A stretch of 64,000 nucleotides of DNA from Planctomycetota bacterium (GTDB lineage: Bacteria > Planctomycetota > UBA1135 > GCA-002748355), in the NCBI GenBank assembly GCA_020638795.1, contig JACKHW010000002.1, positions 124,001-188,000 of the forward strand. Reading direction: 5' to 3'. Positions 55,490-64,000 of the stretch are shown in pieces. The notes beneath the pieces are model-generated. The model was not told where the DNA came from. It saw only the letters and a list, made by a program, of their open reading frames with translations, and did no database searches. The position numbers were made by a program, and so were the translations under genes. Each line of letters begins with the position of its first letter. Positions within the stretch are counted from its first letter, which is position 1.

Positions 55490-56458
55490 TCACAGACGCC
55501 GCGCGACGAGAGAGTGCCCGACTTCGGCATAGCGTGCAGTCAGTGCCGCGAAGTCCGAGCCTTCGAGCAAATCCTCGGCGGCTTCTTCGTCGAACAGCAG
55601 ATCGACCGCTTTGCCGCGCAACACGTACCCGATCGAAGAACGCAGTTCGAAGTCTGTCACGCGGGGATCGCCAAACGCATGTGCGACGGCGGTCGACTTG
55701 TGCGATCCAGTCGCCGTGATCCAGATCGACGACGCACGCGTGATCGATCGCGGTCCCATCGTCAGCGCGAACGGTGGCACGTTGTCCATGTCGTCACCGA
55801 AGTCTCCACAATTCGCCCGGCGCGTCGCGTCGTCGAGCAACGCGAGGTGCGTCATCGCGTCGGGGCGCGTGTAGGGGCCGCAGTTGAACGCGATGTGTGG
55901 ATACGGCAATGGTCCGATTCCGGTCATCACGACATCGATGGGCGCGCTTTCGAGCAGTCGGTCGTAGGCCGCACAGGTGCGTCGGACGAGTTCGAGAGCG
56001 CCTCCTGCTTCTTCGTGTAGTACGAACTCGGATCCGTCTTCGCCGCTGACGGGGTGTCGAACGCGTTCCCACGCCGACGGCATGGCTTCGAGTTCGCGTT
56101 CGATCGCTTCACAAGTCGTCAGGTCCTCCGGAGGAAGCACCCAGTCGATCGGGCGTCGCGATCCTTCGAGTTGTTCGAAGATCTTCTCGCGTACGTAGCG
56201 CGTGAAGCTGCCCGGATGCCCCGGTCCATCGAAGCCACGCGACGGGCTCGCGACGTATGCGTCGAGCATTCGAAGTCTGACCGATGACATGTCGACGCCG
56301 AGCTCGCCGAGACGTGCGTAGGTCATGATCGGGGTCTTGCCCGTACTCCCGACCAACACGAGTTCGGGATTGTCGGCGATCGCGGCTTGGAGGTCTTCGG
56401 CGCGGACGCATGCGGCTCGTGCCGCGTCTTCGACGATGCGAAGTCGAACTTCAGCCAT
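55490..56458 (-). CDS. NagB-like sugar-phosphate isomerase family protein with altered active site
   Basis: A 322-residue protein of the glucosamine-6-phosphate deaminase fold. LVLVGSTGKTPIMTYARL matches the phosphate loop, LDAYVA keeps the first active-site Asp, GFDGPGHPGSF follows, and FALTMGPRSITRASSIWITATGSHKS matches the ALTxGxxT..-GxxK region. In the catalytic motif, GIGPLPYPHIAFNCGP replaces GxGxDGHIAFNEP: the second Asp and the Glu are gone while His and Asn remain. The usual deaminase chemistry is therefore doubtful. The ATG at 56458 overlaps the aspartate kinase end by eight bases, so the genes are coupled. Substrate is unknown. Confidence 0.72.
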   Translation of the reverse strand: MAEVRLRIVEDAARAACVRAEDLQAAIADNPELVLVGSTGKTPIMTYARLGELGVDMSSVRLRMLDAYVASPSRGFDGPGHPGSFTRYVREKIFEQLEGSRRPIDWVLPPEDLTTCEAIERELEAMPSAWERVRHPVSGEDGSEFVLHEEAGGALELVRRTCAAYDRLLESAPIDVVMTGIGPLPYPHIAFNCGPYTRPDAMTHLALLDDATRRANCGDFGDDMDNVPPFALTMGPRSITRASSIWITATGSHKSTAVAHAFGDPRVTDFELRSSIGYVLRGKAVDLLFDEEAAEDLLEGSDFAALTARYAEVGHSLVARRL

Positions 56459-57782
56459 GGTCACGACCTTCTTCATCGAAGAACTCGTCGTGGAGCGCGC
56501 GGACCGCCCGGTCGAGATCGCCGCCATCGACGACCAACGACACGTTCACCTTCAATGCGCCGAGACTGATCATGCGGACGACGACTCCGGCCCGGTGCAG
56601 CGGGTCGAGAACGCGAGCCGGAACGCCGAGTCGATTCTTGATTCCGTGTCCGACGACACAGACCAGCCCCAGGTCGTGTTCGACCGAAACCGATGCGAAG
56701 TCTTCGAGCTCCTTCACGGCCTCGTCGAGGTTCTCGATGTTGTCGAGTGTGATCGAAACCGAAATCTCCGAAGTCGCGACCATGTCGACGGAGATGTTCC
56801 ATCGCTGAAAGCAACCGAAGATCCGGGCGAGGAATCCGGACTGCGCGAGCATGCGCGAACTCTCGACGTTGACGATCGTGACGCGTCGCTTGTGTGCGAT
56901 GCAACGCACGACGAGGTTCGGGTCATCGCTCTGCTTGACGATCAGCGTGCCCGCGGAATCGGGACGATGCGTATTGAGGACTCGGACCGGGATCGACTTC
57001 TCGATTGCTGGCGCGAGGCTCGCGGGGTGAAGCACCTTCCCGCCATGGTTGGCGAGTTCCGCCGCTTCGTCGTACGACATCTCGGCGATCGGTCGTGCCG
57101 ACGGAACGACTCGCGGATCAGCCGTCAGTACGCCATCGACGTCGGTCCAGATTTGGATCTCCTCCGCATCGATGGCGTTGCCGACGTACGCCGCGGAGAG
57201 GTCGCTGCCGTTGCGCCCGAGCGTCGTGATGTTGCCCACCGCATCCTTGGCGATGTAGCCAGTCACGACGGGCAACCCACGGATGTCCCGGAGGCCGGCG
57301 AGGATGCGTCCCTCGTCGGGGGCGAGGCGGGCGTTGCCGAAGCGTGAATCCGTCCGGACTCCGATGTCGAAGGAGTCGATTGCACGCGCCGGCAACCCGG
57401 CTGCTGTCATGGCGGCGGCCACGGTGCGTGCGGAGAGCCGCTCGCCGAAGGACAGGATGTAGTCGCGAGAGCGGGGAGATAGCTCTCCGACGAGGTGGAT
57501 CCCGCGGCAGAGATCCTGCAGCTCGCGAAAGAGCTCCTCGTGCAGGTTTTCGCGAATCCCGAGATCCTCTCGAATCTTCGCGTGGCGCTCGATGAGGTCG
57601 TCGATCGCGACGGTGCTCGAGACCGCGGATTCTGCCAGGCTGACGAGACGGTCCGTGACTCCCGAGTGCGCCGAAACCACGATGACAGGCTGCGAATCCA
57701 AGCGGGACCGAACGATCTCGCAGACGCTTCGAATCGCCGCTGCATCGCGCAACGACGTGCCTCCGAACTTCATTACGATCAC
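56451..57782 (-). CDS. Aspartate kinase
   Basis: About 443 residues. It phosphorylates aspartate for the lysine, threonine and methionine branch. It starts with VIVMKFGGTSL (kinase loop), then VIVVSAHSGVTDRL, SFGERLSARTVAAAM, GRNGSDLSAAYVG and WTDVDGVLTADPRVV. Two C-terminal ACT domains follow (MLAQSGFLARIFGCFQ; VEHDLGLVCVVGHG; LGALKVNVSLVV), as in allosteric monofunctional aspartate kinases. The GTG at 57782 is preferred; a TTG at 57830 and an ATG at 57773 are alternatives. It is coupled to the NagB-like gene and divergent from an isopropylmalate synthase-like gene 98 bases away. Confidence 0.9.
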   Translation of the reverse strand: MIVMKFGGTSLRDAAAIRSVCEIVRSRLDSQPVIVVSAHSGVTDRLVSLAESAVSSTVAIDDLIERHAKIREDLGIRENLHEELFRELQDLCRGIHLVGELSPRSRDYILSFGERLSARTVAAAMTAAGLPARAIDSFDIGVRTDSRFGNARLAPDEGRILAGLRDIRGLPVVTGYIAKDAVGNITTLGRNGSDLSAAYVGNAIDAEEIQIWTDVDGVLTADPRVVPSARPIAEMSYDEAAELANHGGKVLHPASLAPAIEKSIPVRVLNTHRPDSAGTLIVKQSDDPNLVVRCIAHKRRVTIVNVESSRMLAQSGFLARIFGCFQRWNISVDMVATSEISVSITLDNIENLDEAVKELEDFASVSVEHDLGLVCVVGHGIKNRLGVPARVLDPLHRAGVVVRMISLGALKVNVSLVVDGGDLDRAVRALHDEFFDEEGRDHG

Positions 57783-57880
57783 GGTTTCACGAGTCTCGCT
57801 TCTATGATCTCCGCCGCGCGCCACCTGCAATCTCGTCTTGTCGATTGCAGCCGCGACCCCGCAGATCCTACGAGGTAGCC

Positions 57881-59137
57881 ATGGAATCTTCAGTACGAGT
57901 ACCGACGTCCGGGGACGGCTTCGAGGATGGTCTGATCTACGACTGGAACGTCGTCGATGGCCAAATCACGCCTGGCAGTGCGATTCAGCTCGACGACGAG
58001 ACGCTGCGGGACGGTCTGCAGTCCCCGAGTGCAGAGGACCCCTCGACGGACGACAAGCTGCAACTGCTGCATCTCATGGATGCGATCGGCATCGACACGG
58101 CGGACATCGGGCTGCCGGGCGCCGGCGGCAAGCCGCGCGAGGAGATCGAAATACTCGCGCGCGAAGTCGCGAACTCGGGCATGCGTCTCGGACTCAACGT
58201 CGCGTGTCGCACGGTCGTGTCCGACATCGAGCCTGTGGTCGGCATTTCGCAGCGCGTCGGCATCCCGATCGAGGTGTGTGCCTTCATCGGCTCGAGCACG
58301 ATCCGGCAGTACGCCGAGGGTTGGCAGCTCGACACACTGCTCGGTCACACGCGCGCCGCGCTCGAGTTCGCGCAGAGTCACCAATTGCCGGTCATGTACG
58401 TGACCGAGGACACGAGTCGCGCCCACCCCGAGTCCCTGCGAGCTCTCTACTCACTCGCGATCGAACTGGGTGCGAAGCGACTCTGTGTGTGTGACACCGT
58501 AGGCCATTCGACTCCGCAGGGGGCGAGGGCCGTCGTGCGTTTCGTCAAGTCGATCGTGGACGAGCACGGAGTCGATGTCGGCATCGACTGGCACGGACAC
58601 CGGGATCGCGGACTCGACATCGCGAACTGTCTGGCCGCGATCGAAGGCGGCGCGACGCGTATCCACGGCTCGGCACTCGGTCTCGGAGAGCGCGCAGGCA
58701 ATACGCCGATGGACCTGCTCCTCGTCAACTTGCAGATGCTCGGCTGGACGAAGAAGGACCTCACGCGACTGCCGGAATACTGTGCGCTGGCGGCGGCTAC
58801 CTGTGGCGTTCCGTTCCCGTCCAACTACCCGGTCTTCGGACCCGACGCGTTCGAAACGGGGACGGGCGTCCACGCGGCAGCGGTCATCAAAGCCATGAAG
58901 AAGGGCGATGTGGACCTCGCGGATCGCGTGTACTCGGGGGTACCGGCGTCCATGGTCGGCCGCGAACAGTCGATCGGCGTGGGGCCGATGAGCGGAAAAT
59001 CCAACGTGCTCTACTGCCTCGAGAGGCTCGGACTCCCGATGGACGACAGCACCGTGCAACGGGTCCTCGACGAGGCGAAGGCGAGCAAGCGCTTGCTCGA
59101 CGACGAAGAGCTTCGCCGGATCGCGCAGGCTCAGTGA
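57881..59137 (+). CDS. DRE-TIM metallolyase, isopropylmalate/homocitrate synthase-like
   Basis: A 418-residue enzyme from ATG 57881, preceded by GAGGT. IQLDDETLRDGLQSPSA carries the catalytic Arg-Asp of the HMGL-like TIM barrel. Metal ligands are the His residues of DWHGHRDRGLDIAN and an Asn in LGERAGNTPMDLLLV. The fragments match 2-isopropylmalate, homocitrate or citramalate synthases, which condense acetyl-CoA with a 2-oxo acid. The protein is shorter than LeuA (about 510 residues) and no LeuA regulatory domain is seen, so a homocitrate- or citramalate-synthase-like activity is possible. It is divergent from aspartate kinase, but the substrate is not determined. Confidence 0.85.
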   Translation: MESSVRVPTSGDGFEDGLIYDWNVVDGQITPGSAIQLDDETLRDGLQSPSAEDPSTDDKLQLLHLMDAIGIDTADIGLPGAGGKPREEIEILAREVANSGMRLGLNVACRTVVSDIEPVVGISQRVGIPIEVCAFIGSSTIRQYAEGWQLDTLLGHTRAALEFAQSHQLPVMYVTEDTSRAHPESLRALYSLAIELGAKRLCVCDTVGHSTPQGARAVVRFVKSIVDEHGVDVGIDWHGHRDRGLDIANCLAAIEGGATRIHGSALGLGERAGNTPMDLLLVNLQMLGWTKKDLTRLPEYCALAAATCGVPFPSNYPVFGPDAFETGTGVHAAAVIKAMKKGDVDLADRVYSGVPASMVGREQSIGVGPMSGKSNVLYCLERLGLPMDDSTVQRVLDEAKASKRLLDDEELRRIAQAQ

Positions 59138-59179
59138 CTTCGTAGCCCCGACGATTCGCCGCGCGTCAGCCGCGTCGAC

Positions 59180-59683
59180 TCAGCTCTTGTTCGCTTGCGC
59201 GCTTCGGCGATCGCGAGCGTGCGCGCTCGGGCTGTTGTCAGGCGGCGGCAATTCACGCCCGGCCCACTGCGGTTGCGATCGGTGCGTGCAGTTCGAGCAC
59301 TTGTGGTACGACGCGCACTGACGCTGCTCGCACATCGCGAATGGAATGGTTTGATGGACGAGCGCCGCACCGTGGGCTGGGCTCGGGCACATGCGGTGGC
59401 CGGCCGGTACGGGCCTCAGCCCGACTTCGGGCCGGGGAACGAGAACGGTCGCTTCGCGCGTCATCGGGGCAATCGGAGCCACGGGGGTGGCGCGACCCGT
59501 CACTTCGGTCGCACGATCGTCAGCCGTACCGGATTTGCCGGCCGGCTTCGAGGGCGCGTGCGTAGGACTCGCAGCGGCGGTTCTCGCGGCCAATCTTCGA
59601 TCGAGACGTGGCGCTCGACGCGAGGACGGACGAGCGGGTTCGGGTGCCAGACCGACTTCAAGGACCTGGATCGATCGTTCCAT
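59180..59683 (-). CDS. Pro/Ala-rich protein with a C-terminal Cys cluster
   Basis: A 167-residue hypothetical protein. The ATG at 59683 follows an excellent Shine-Dalgarno sequence (GGGAGGAAGTAC just ahead on the minus strand), which favours this strand over an open frame on the other. Residues 20-110 are a low-complexity Ala/Pro/Thr/Arg linker. The C-terminal region contains MCEQRQCASYHKCSNC, a CX5-CX5-CX2-C set plus His that could bind zinc or another metal. No family is recognised and no partner is obvious. Function is unknown. Confidence 0.55.
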   Translation of the reverse strand: MERSIQVLEVGLAPEPARPSSRRAPRLDRRLAARTAAASPTHAPSKPAGKSGTADDRATEVTGRATPVAPIAPMTREATVLVPRPEVGLRPVPAGHRMCPSPAHGAALVHQTIPFAMCEQRQCASYHKCSNCTHRSQPQWAGRELPPPDNSPSAHARDRRSAQANKS

Positions 59684-59843
59684 GTACTTCCTCCCTCTCT
59701 TCGTCGACAACCGGCGTGCCTTGGATTCATCGCGACTTCACGATGAAGACCGCTGGTTTCGAAGCCGCTGACGATAGGTCGCAACCCGCACCCGGGTCAA
59801 CGATTCGGAGCTCTCTCGATGTAAATGCCGATTGGGTAGCGGC

Positions 59844-60680
59844 TTAGAGTGCAAGGAGCGAGGATCGGAACACGTCGCGGCAGAGGCGCACGACCTCTGG
59901 AGCCTCGTGGGAGGACCTGCTGAGTTCCCAGCACACGGGGCCGGCGTATCCGCTCGTTTGCAGCGCGCGTAAGGTCGAAGCGAAGTCGACGTCGCCGCGC
60001 CCCGGTGCGAGGTGTTCGTGGACGCCAGGCTTCATGTCTTCGAGATGGACCTGCACGAGGCGCATCGGCGAACTCCGGAGCACGTCTTGGACCGTGCCTT
60101 CGCCGGTGACGAGCAGATGTCCGACGTCGAGCGTCAAGCCGAGTCGATCCGGCCTGCCCTGTGCTTCGAACACGACCGTGGCATCGGCGACCGTCTCGAT
60201 CCACATCCCCGGCTCCGGTTCGAGGCCGAGGACGACGTTGTGACGGTCGGCGTCGGCGAGGAGTTCGTCGAGTCCACGATGCAGATGTTCGCGAGCCTCG
60301 TCCGGCCGCACGTCTTTGGGAAGGACGCCAGACCACAGCGAAACGACTTCTGCGCCGATCACGGCGGCGATCTCGATATGACGTCGCAAGAAGTCGAGAC
60401 GTCGCGCGCGCTCCTGTGCATCCCGTTCGAGGAGATTCGGTCGGTGTTTGCGTCGCGGATCGAGGGCGAAGCGCGACCCCGTCTCGACGATGGTGCGCAA
60501 GCCGAGGTCGGCCACGAGATGGGCGACTTCGTCGATTTGCCGCGCGCTCGCCCGCATCGGGTCGAGGTGCGCGACGTCGGGTGTCAGGGCCACGGCGTCG
60601 TAGCCCTCGTCCGCGAGGAGGGCGAGCGCGTCCGCGAGTCGGTGCGACGTCAGACCGTTGGTGTTGTAGCCGAGCAGCAC
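59844..60680 (-). CDS. Sugar-phosphate isomerase/epimerase-like TIM-barrel protein
   Basis: About 278 residues from the GTG at 60680 (VLLGYNTNGLTSHRL); a TTG at 60710 is the alternative start. Motifs fit the xylose-isomerase-like superfamily: VVLGLEPEPGMWI supplies a metal-binding Glu, LTLDVGHLLVTGE an Asp/His pair, RLVQVHLEDM a His-x-Glu, and VCWELSRSS a final Glu. All expected metal ligands appear present, so it is likely an active isomerase or epimerase, but the substrate is unknown. It lies between the Cys-cluster gene and the terminal protease gene, all on the minus strand. Confidence 0.8.
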   Translation of the reverse strand: MLLGYNTNGLTSHRLADALALLADEGYDAVALTPDVAHLDPMRASARQIDEVAHLVADLGLRTIVETGSRFALDPRRKHRPNLLERDAQERARRLDFLRRHIEIAAVIGAEVVSLWSGVLPKDVRPDEAREHLHRGLDELLADADRHNVVLGLEPEPGMWIETVADATVVFEAQGRPDRLGLTLDVGHLLVTGEGTVQDVLRSSPMRLVQVHLEDMKPGVHEHLAPGRGDVDFASTLRALQTSGYAGPVCWELSRSSHEAPEVVRLCRDVFRSSLLAL

Positions 60681-60794
60681 GTCTGCAGACGATAGCAGCG
60701 TGCCGAACAAAGCGTCGCCCGAACGAACGCGGGGCCCGAGAAGCGTCCGCTTCCCGGGCCCCGACCTGTGAGTCGCACAGAGAGGGTTCGCTGC

Positions 60795-63700
60795 TCAGAA
60801 GAGCTGCGTCGAAGTCGCACCCGAACTCGGAATCGGCCGGGCGCCCGGATTCAGCGTGTCGAGCAGCAGCGATTCGAAGTAGAGGCGGATCGCCGGCAGC
60901 GTCGTCGCCATCGGGACGTCGAAGCGCGCAGCGCGCGACGTCGGATCGTGGGCACCGACCGCGAGGACCAGGAGGCTCGGATCGATGATCGTCGAAGCGT
61001 TGCCGCCGTGACCGAGGTTCACGATGCCCGGGATGTTGAGCGGCGTGCCCGAGGCGCTGACCGTCAGGATCGAGATCGTGGTGCCGGGGCGATTGCCGCG
61101 GTGGATCAGCACTTCGAGATTGCGACCACGTTGCGAGCGCGAGGGCGAACCCGCGAACGGAGTCGTGTTGTGGCTGATCGTGATCGGGAGTTTGCTGCTC
61201 GCGCCGACCGCGTTGGCGACATAGACCTGGTAGGTCCCGGGGTTCTCACCCTGCGGGCAGTAGAGGTCGATCGCCGTGTTGCTCACCTTGCGGAAGTAGC
61301 CCTGCGCCCAGTCCTGGCTGTCGACCGACGTGATCTTCGTCGCGCCGAAGAAGACGGCTTCGATGGCCGACAGGTTGTTGCCGGTGAGGCGCACCGCTTG
61401 CTTGTTGACGACGCGGAGTGCCGACGGGCTCGCGCTTCCGAGGGTCGGAACGCCCATGTAGACGATCGTGTCGCTGCTGCTCGCGCTCTGGTTGCCGACG
61501 GCGTCCCGGAGCTGGGCATAGACGGTCTTCGTGCCGAAGCTCGTGTTCCCGCCGTAGCTCGAGAGGTTGTAGGCGATCGCACTCGTCGAGAATGCCTGCC
61601 ATGGGGACCACGTCGAGCCGTTGCTCGAGAAGCGCATCTGCGTCGGTCCACCCGAGCCGTTGACACGCACGTTGCTCGCGAGCGTCGAGGTGTATGCCGC
61701 ACCGCTCGCGATCTGGACGAGCGTGACGTTCGGCGGCAGCGAGTCGTAGACGATCGAGTCACGGACGGTTCCCGAGACGTTGAGCGCCTTGTCGCGAACC
61801 TGGGCGTAGACGTACTTGGTGCCCTGACTCGTGTTACCGCCGTAGGTCGACATGTTGAACGAGTAGGAACTCGCAACGGCACGCCACGGGGACCACGTCG
61901 AGCCGTTGCTCGAGAAGCGGACCTGATAGACGCCGCTGTGCGCGTCGCTCGCGGTCAATCGGACCGTGGCGCCCAACGAGTTCGTGGCCGATGCGCCGTT
62001 GTTGATCTGGACGGTCGAGAGAACCGGGTTCGTCGCGTCGACGTAGTAGGGTCCGGCGACCGCGCTCGAGGCCGAGAAGTTGCTCAGGTTGTCCACGCCG
62101 CGTGCGGTGAAGTAGTAGGGCGCGGTGTTCGACGAGACCGCCACGTTCTGTGCCGTGACGTTGCCGAGGTTGCGAGTCGTCGGCGTCTGCGCCGAGGTGA
62201 GCGACAGCCGCGTCGCGATGCCCCACATGCCTGCGCAGCCGTTGTCCGTTGCTGCGTTCCATGCCATGCGCAGGGTCGTCGCGTTGGACCACGTGCTCGG
62301 ACTGTGCGACGTGCTACGCAGGTTCGCGATCTTCGCTGGCGCGAGACCGTCGACACAGATCGTGCGCGATGCGGTACGGCTGAGCGTCGGATCGGAGATC
62401 GAGTGCCCGGTGAGCGTATAGGTGTTGCTCGTCGCGGGTGAACGGAGCGTCCAGCTCAGTGTGCGAGCATCGCCCGCGCCGACCGTCATGCCACCCGTGA
62501 GGGATGGATACGGATACGACGGGAAGGCCGTGCCCGAGTAGGTCTGCAGGATGCCGTCGAGCATCGTGCGACGCATGTCGACGAAGGTGAAGCCGGAGGC
62601 CGTGAGCCAGATACGAGCGTTGTCGAAGTCGGCGACGTTGGTCGGCGTCGACAGCGTGACGCTGGTCGTGAAGTTCGTGTTCGGCTTGATGCGCGTCGGC
62701 GCCGAGATGCTCAGGGTCGATGTGTTGGTCGGGACGTCGTAGTCGAGGATGCAGGTCCATGCGGGCCGGACCGACGAGCTGATCGTGCGACCCCAGATCC
62801 AGACCTTGACCTGCTTGCCGCGGAGTGCCTGAGCCGCGCTGCCGCCGCGAGCGAAGGACAGGACCGTTTCTTCGCTGCTCGACAACGAAATGTCGCCGGT
62901 GCCCGGCGTCGAGGGAATCGTGCTGAACGGTGCAACGTCGAAGACGAAGCGCACGTCGTTGACGCGGGCCTTGGTCGCTGTCGACGCCGCTGCGGGTTCG
63001 ATCCAGGTCCCGATGAACTTGAGATTCTCGATCGTGCTCGGCATCGTGACGACCGTGGACCAGACGGCGCCGTTCGTCGACGAGGTGCCGCCGGCGTAGG
63101 AGAACCAACCGGACTTGGCGCTGCCGGGGAGCTTGCGCGCGTCGAGTTGGCCGTAGCCCGCGCGTGTTCCGAACCAACCGGAGCTGGTCCCTGGATACCC
63201 TCGGTACTCGGTCGACGCGACCAGCATCGACTTCATGCTGTGCGGCTTGTAGCTGAAGAACGAGCTCCGATCCGCAACTGCACCGGCGGCTGCGGTGATG
63301 TGTGGCGTTGCCATGCTCGTTCCGGTGAAGTTGCTGTAGCTCGACGTGGTTCCGGCGCGGCATGACGTGACGAGCGTTCCGGGAGCCAGGATCTCGGGCT
63401 TGTTGCGGTTGTCGGCCGTCCCGCCACCGCTCGAGTTGGTGTAGAAGTCGCCGGGGTTGCGACCACTACGCCACGTGTCGTCGGTTCCACCGACGGTCAC
63501 GACGTTCTTCGCGACACCAGGCGTGCGTGCCTTCGCGGTCGAGCCCTCGTTGCCTGCGGCAAAGACGTACGTCTGGTTGTACGACCAGATGTAGGCATCG
63601 ACCGTGCGCGAACTCGAGTCGGCGCCGTTGTAGCCGGTGCTGCGGTAGGCGCCCCAGCTGTTGTTGATCGCGACTGGTGGCTGGGACGTCAAGCCGCCGC

Positions 63701-64000
63701 TCGTGTACGACGAGCGCAGCGCGTTGTAGAGGGTCGACACCGTGCCGACGCCGCTCCCCGCCTTGTTGAGGTAGCGCCCGACGAAGATGCGGTCGGTGCC
63801 GTCCGTTGCCGTCGTCGGTAGACCGCCGACGTAGCGCTTGTCGGCGATGCCGCGGCCGATCATCGTGCCCGCGACGTGCGTGCCGTGACCGTTCTCGTCG
63901 TTGTAGACGCCGGTGCCGACGGTGTCCCATCCGACCGCCAAGAGCGACAAGTCGCGGTGCTGGTAGTAATAGCCCGAGTCGATGACGCCGACCGAGATGC
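60795..64000 (-). CDS. Subtilisin-like serine protease with large C-terminal beta domains, 5' end cut by the window
   Basis: About 1068 residues are visible; the N-terminus, including any signal and propeptide, lies beyond 64000. The catalytic triad is complete: Asp in GVIDSGYYYQHRDL, His in NGHGTHVAGT and Ser in FTGTSMATPH, with the oxyanion Asn in AAGNEGS. A long C-terminal region follows: a Ser-rich domain, a possible P-domain-like segment, two copies of an Ig-like domain containing RFSSNGSTWSPW, an IPT-like segment (LGSASPSALRVVNKQAVRLTG) and a final module ending GATSTQLF. It is an extracellular S8 protease. The protein ends before a 85-base gap to the isomerase-like gene downstream. Confidence 0.93.
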   Translation of the reverse strand, partial: ISVGVIDSGYYYQHRDLSLLAVGWDTVGTGVYNDENGHGTHVAGTMIGRGIADKRYVGGLPTTATDGTDRIFVGRYLNKAGSGVGTVSTLYNALRSSYTSGGLTSQPPVAINNSWGAYRSTGYNGADSSSRTVDAYIWSYNQTYVFAAGNEGSTAKARTPGVAKNVVTVGGTDDTWRSGRNPGDFYTNSSGGGTADNRNKPEILAPGTLVTSCRAGTTSSYSNFTGTSMATPHITAAAGAVADRSSFFSYKPHSMKSMLVASTEYRGYPGTSSGWFGTRAGYGQLDARKLPGSAKSGWFSYAGGTSSTNGAVWSTVVTMPSTIENLKFIGTWIEPAAASTATKARVNDVRFVFDVAPFSTIPSTPGTGDISLSSSEETVLSFARGGSAAQALRGKQVKVWIWGRTISSSVRPAWTCILDYDVPTNTSTLSISAPTRIKPNTNFTTSVTLSTPTNVADFDNARIWLTASGFTFVDMRRTMLDGILQTYSGTAFPSYPYPSLTGGMTVGAGDARTLSWTLRSPATSNTYTLTGHSISDPTLSRTASRTICVDGLAPAKIANLRSTSHSPSTWSNATTLRMAWNAATDNGCAGMWGIATRLSLTSAQTPTTRNLGNVTAQNVAVSSNTAPYYFTARGVDNLSNFSASSAVAGPYYVDATNPVLSTVQINNGASATNSLGATVRLTASDAHSGVYQVRFSSNGSTWSPWRAVASSYSFNMSTYGGNTSQGTKYVYAQVRDKALNVSGTVRDSIVYDSLPPNVTLVQIASGAAYTSTLASNVRVNGSGGPTQMRFSSNGSTWSPWQAFSTSAIAYNLSSYGGNTSFGTKTVYAQLRDAVGNQSASSSDTIVYMGVPTLGSASPSALRVVNKQAVRLTGNNLSAIEAVFFGATKITSVDSQDWAQGYFRKVSNTAIDLYCPQGENPGTYQVYVANAVGASSKLPITISHNTTPFAGSPSRSQRGRNLEVLIHRGNRPGTTISILTVSASGTPLNIPGIVNLGHGGNASTIIDPSLLVLAVGAHDPTSRAARFDVPMATTLPAIRLYFESLLLDTLNPGARPIPSSGATSTQLF
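61603..61919. repeat. 32-bp direct repeat encoding RFSSNGSTWSPW in two Ig-like domains
   Basis: Identical 32-base stretches lie at 61603-61634 and 61888-61919, 285 bases (95 codons) apart and in the same frame. They encode the same residues in adjacent domains of the protease, and weaker similarity continues around them (STYGGNTSQGTKYVYAQVRD against SSYGGNTSFGTKTVYAQLRD). This indicates tandem duplication of a domain with local conservation at DNA level. Confidence 0.9.

Noticed and set aside
59195..59746. A 183-residue plus-strand gene at this position
   Set aside because: No Shine-Dalgarno is seen and the composition is Arg-rich; the minus-strand frame has a strong ribosome binding site and a structured Cys motif.
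60768..62441. A 557-residue plus-strand open frame opposite the protease
   Set aside because: Arg/Val/Asp-rich shadow with no motif; the protease on the minus strand has a complete catalytic triad and domain repeats.

Overview
The window is GC-rich, densely coding bacterial chromosome. It has an alternative complex III (ACIII) locus of the actABCDEF type, an A2-type caa3 oxidase, many secreted proteins with FG-GAP, carboxypeptidase-regulatory or C-terminal beta-sandwich architecture, and an M48/DUF389 pair. Together these fit Planctomycetota or a neighbouring phylum best. That assignment is inference, because no rRNA is present. The window edges cut a VWA-domain protein (left) and a subtilisin-like protease (right). 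A sharply bounded change of codon usage plus a frameshift inside coxA suggests the sequence may come from a metagenome assembly.

Layout. 1-5.3 kb: VWA protein, small membrane protein, P1B-type metal ATPase, then a lipoprotein and a secreted protein on the minus strand. 5.4-9 kb: two overlapping genes that together look like a split RdgC, with aconitase upstream of them. 9-15 kb: a TIM-barrel protein and a DHH phosphoesterase, then a minus-strand operon (acyl-CoA synthetase, thiD, small membrane protein, hydrolase-like lipoprotein). 15-22.7 kb: tRNA-Gly(GCC), an 18-bp tandem repeat, a CocE-type hydrolase divergent from an ATP-grasp protein, and a large M48 peptidase behind a DUF389 transporter-like protein.

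23-38.6 kb is the core of the window. It is one long plus-strand respiratory operon: actA, actB, actC, a fused actD-actE, actF, a small membrane protein, a SCO copper chaperone, coxB (with fused cytochrome c), coxA, coxC, a subunit IV, a second subunit III-like protein, and the RegB/RegA redox two-component pair. It encodes a complete quinol to cytochrome c to O2 branch, its copper assembly factor, and probably its own redox-responsive regulator.

38.6-64 kb is mixed. A clear cobalamin riboswitch lies upstream of an exported protein. Further on are a YugP-type peptidase, cystathionine beta-synthase, an orphan NtrY-like kinase, a 1210-residue carboxypeptidase-regulatory repeat protein, an RluA-family pseudouridine synthase and a degenerate NtrC-family protein. 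Aspartate kinase overlaps a NagB-like protein with altered active-site residues, and both are divergent from an isopropylmalate synthase-like enzyme. The window ends with a Cys-cluster protein, a sugar isomerase-like protein and the protease.

Most notable observations: the split rdgC, the foreign-looking patch and frameshift in coxA, the B12 riboswitch on a non-transporter surface protein, the actDE fusion in an operon with regBA, and tandem repeats that carry the stop codon of the adjacent gene.
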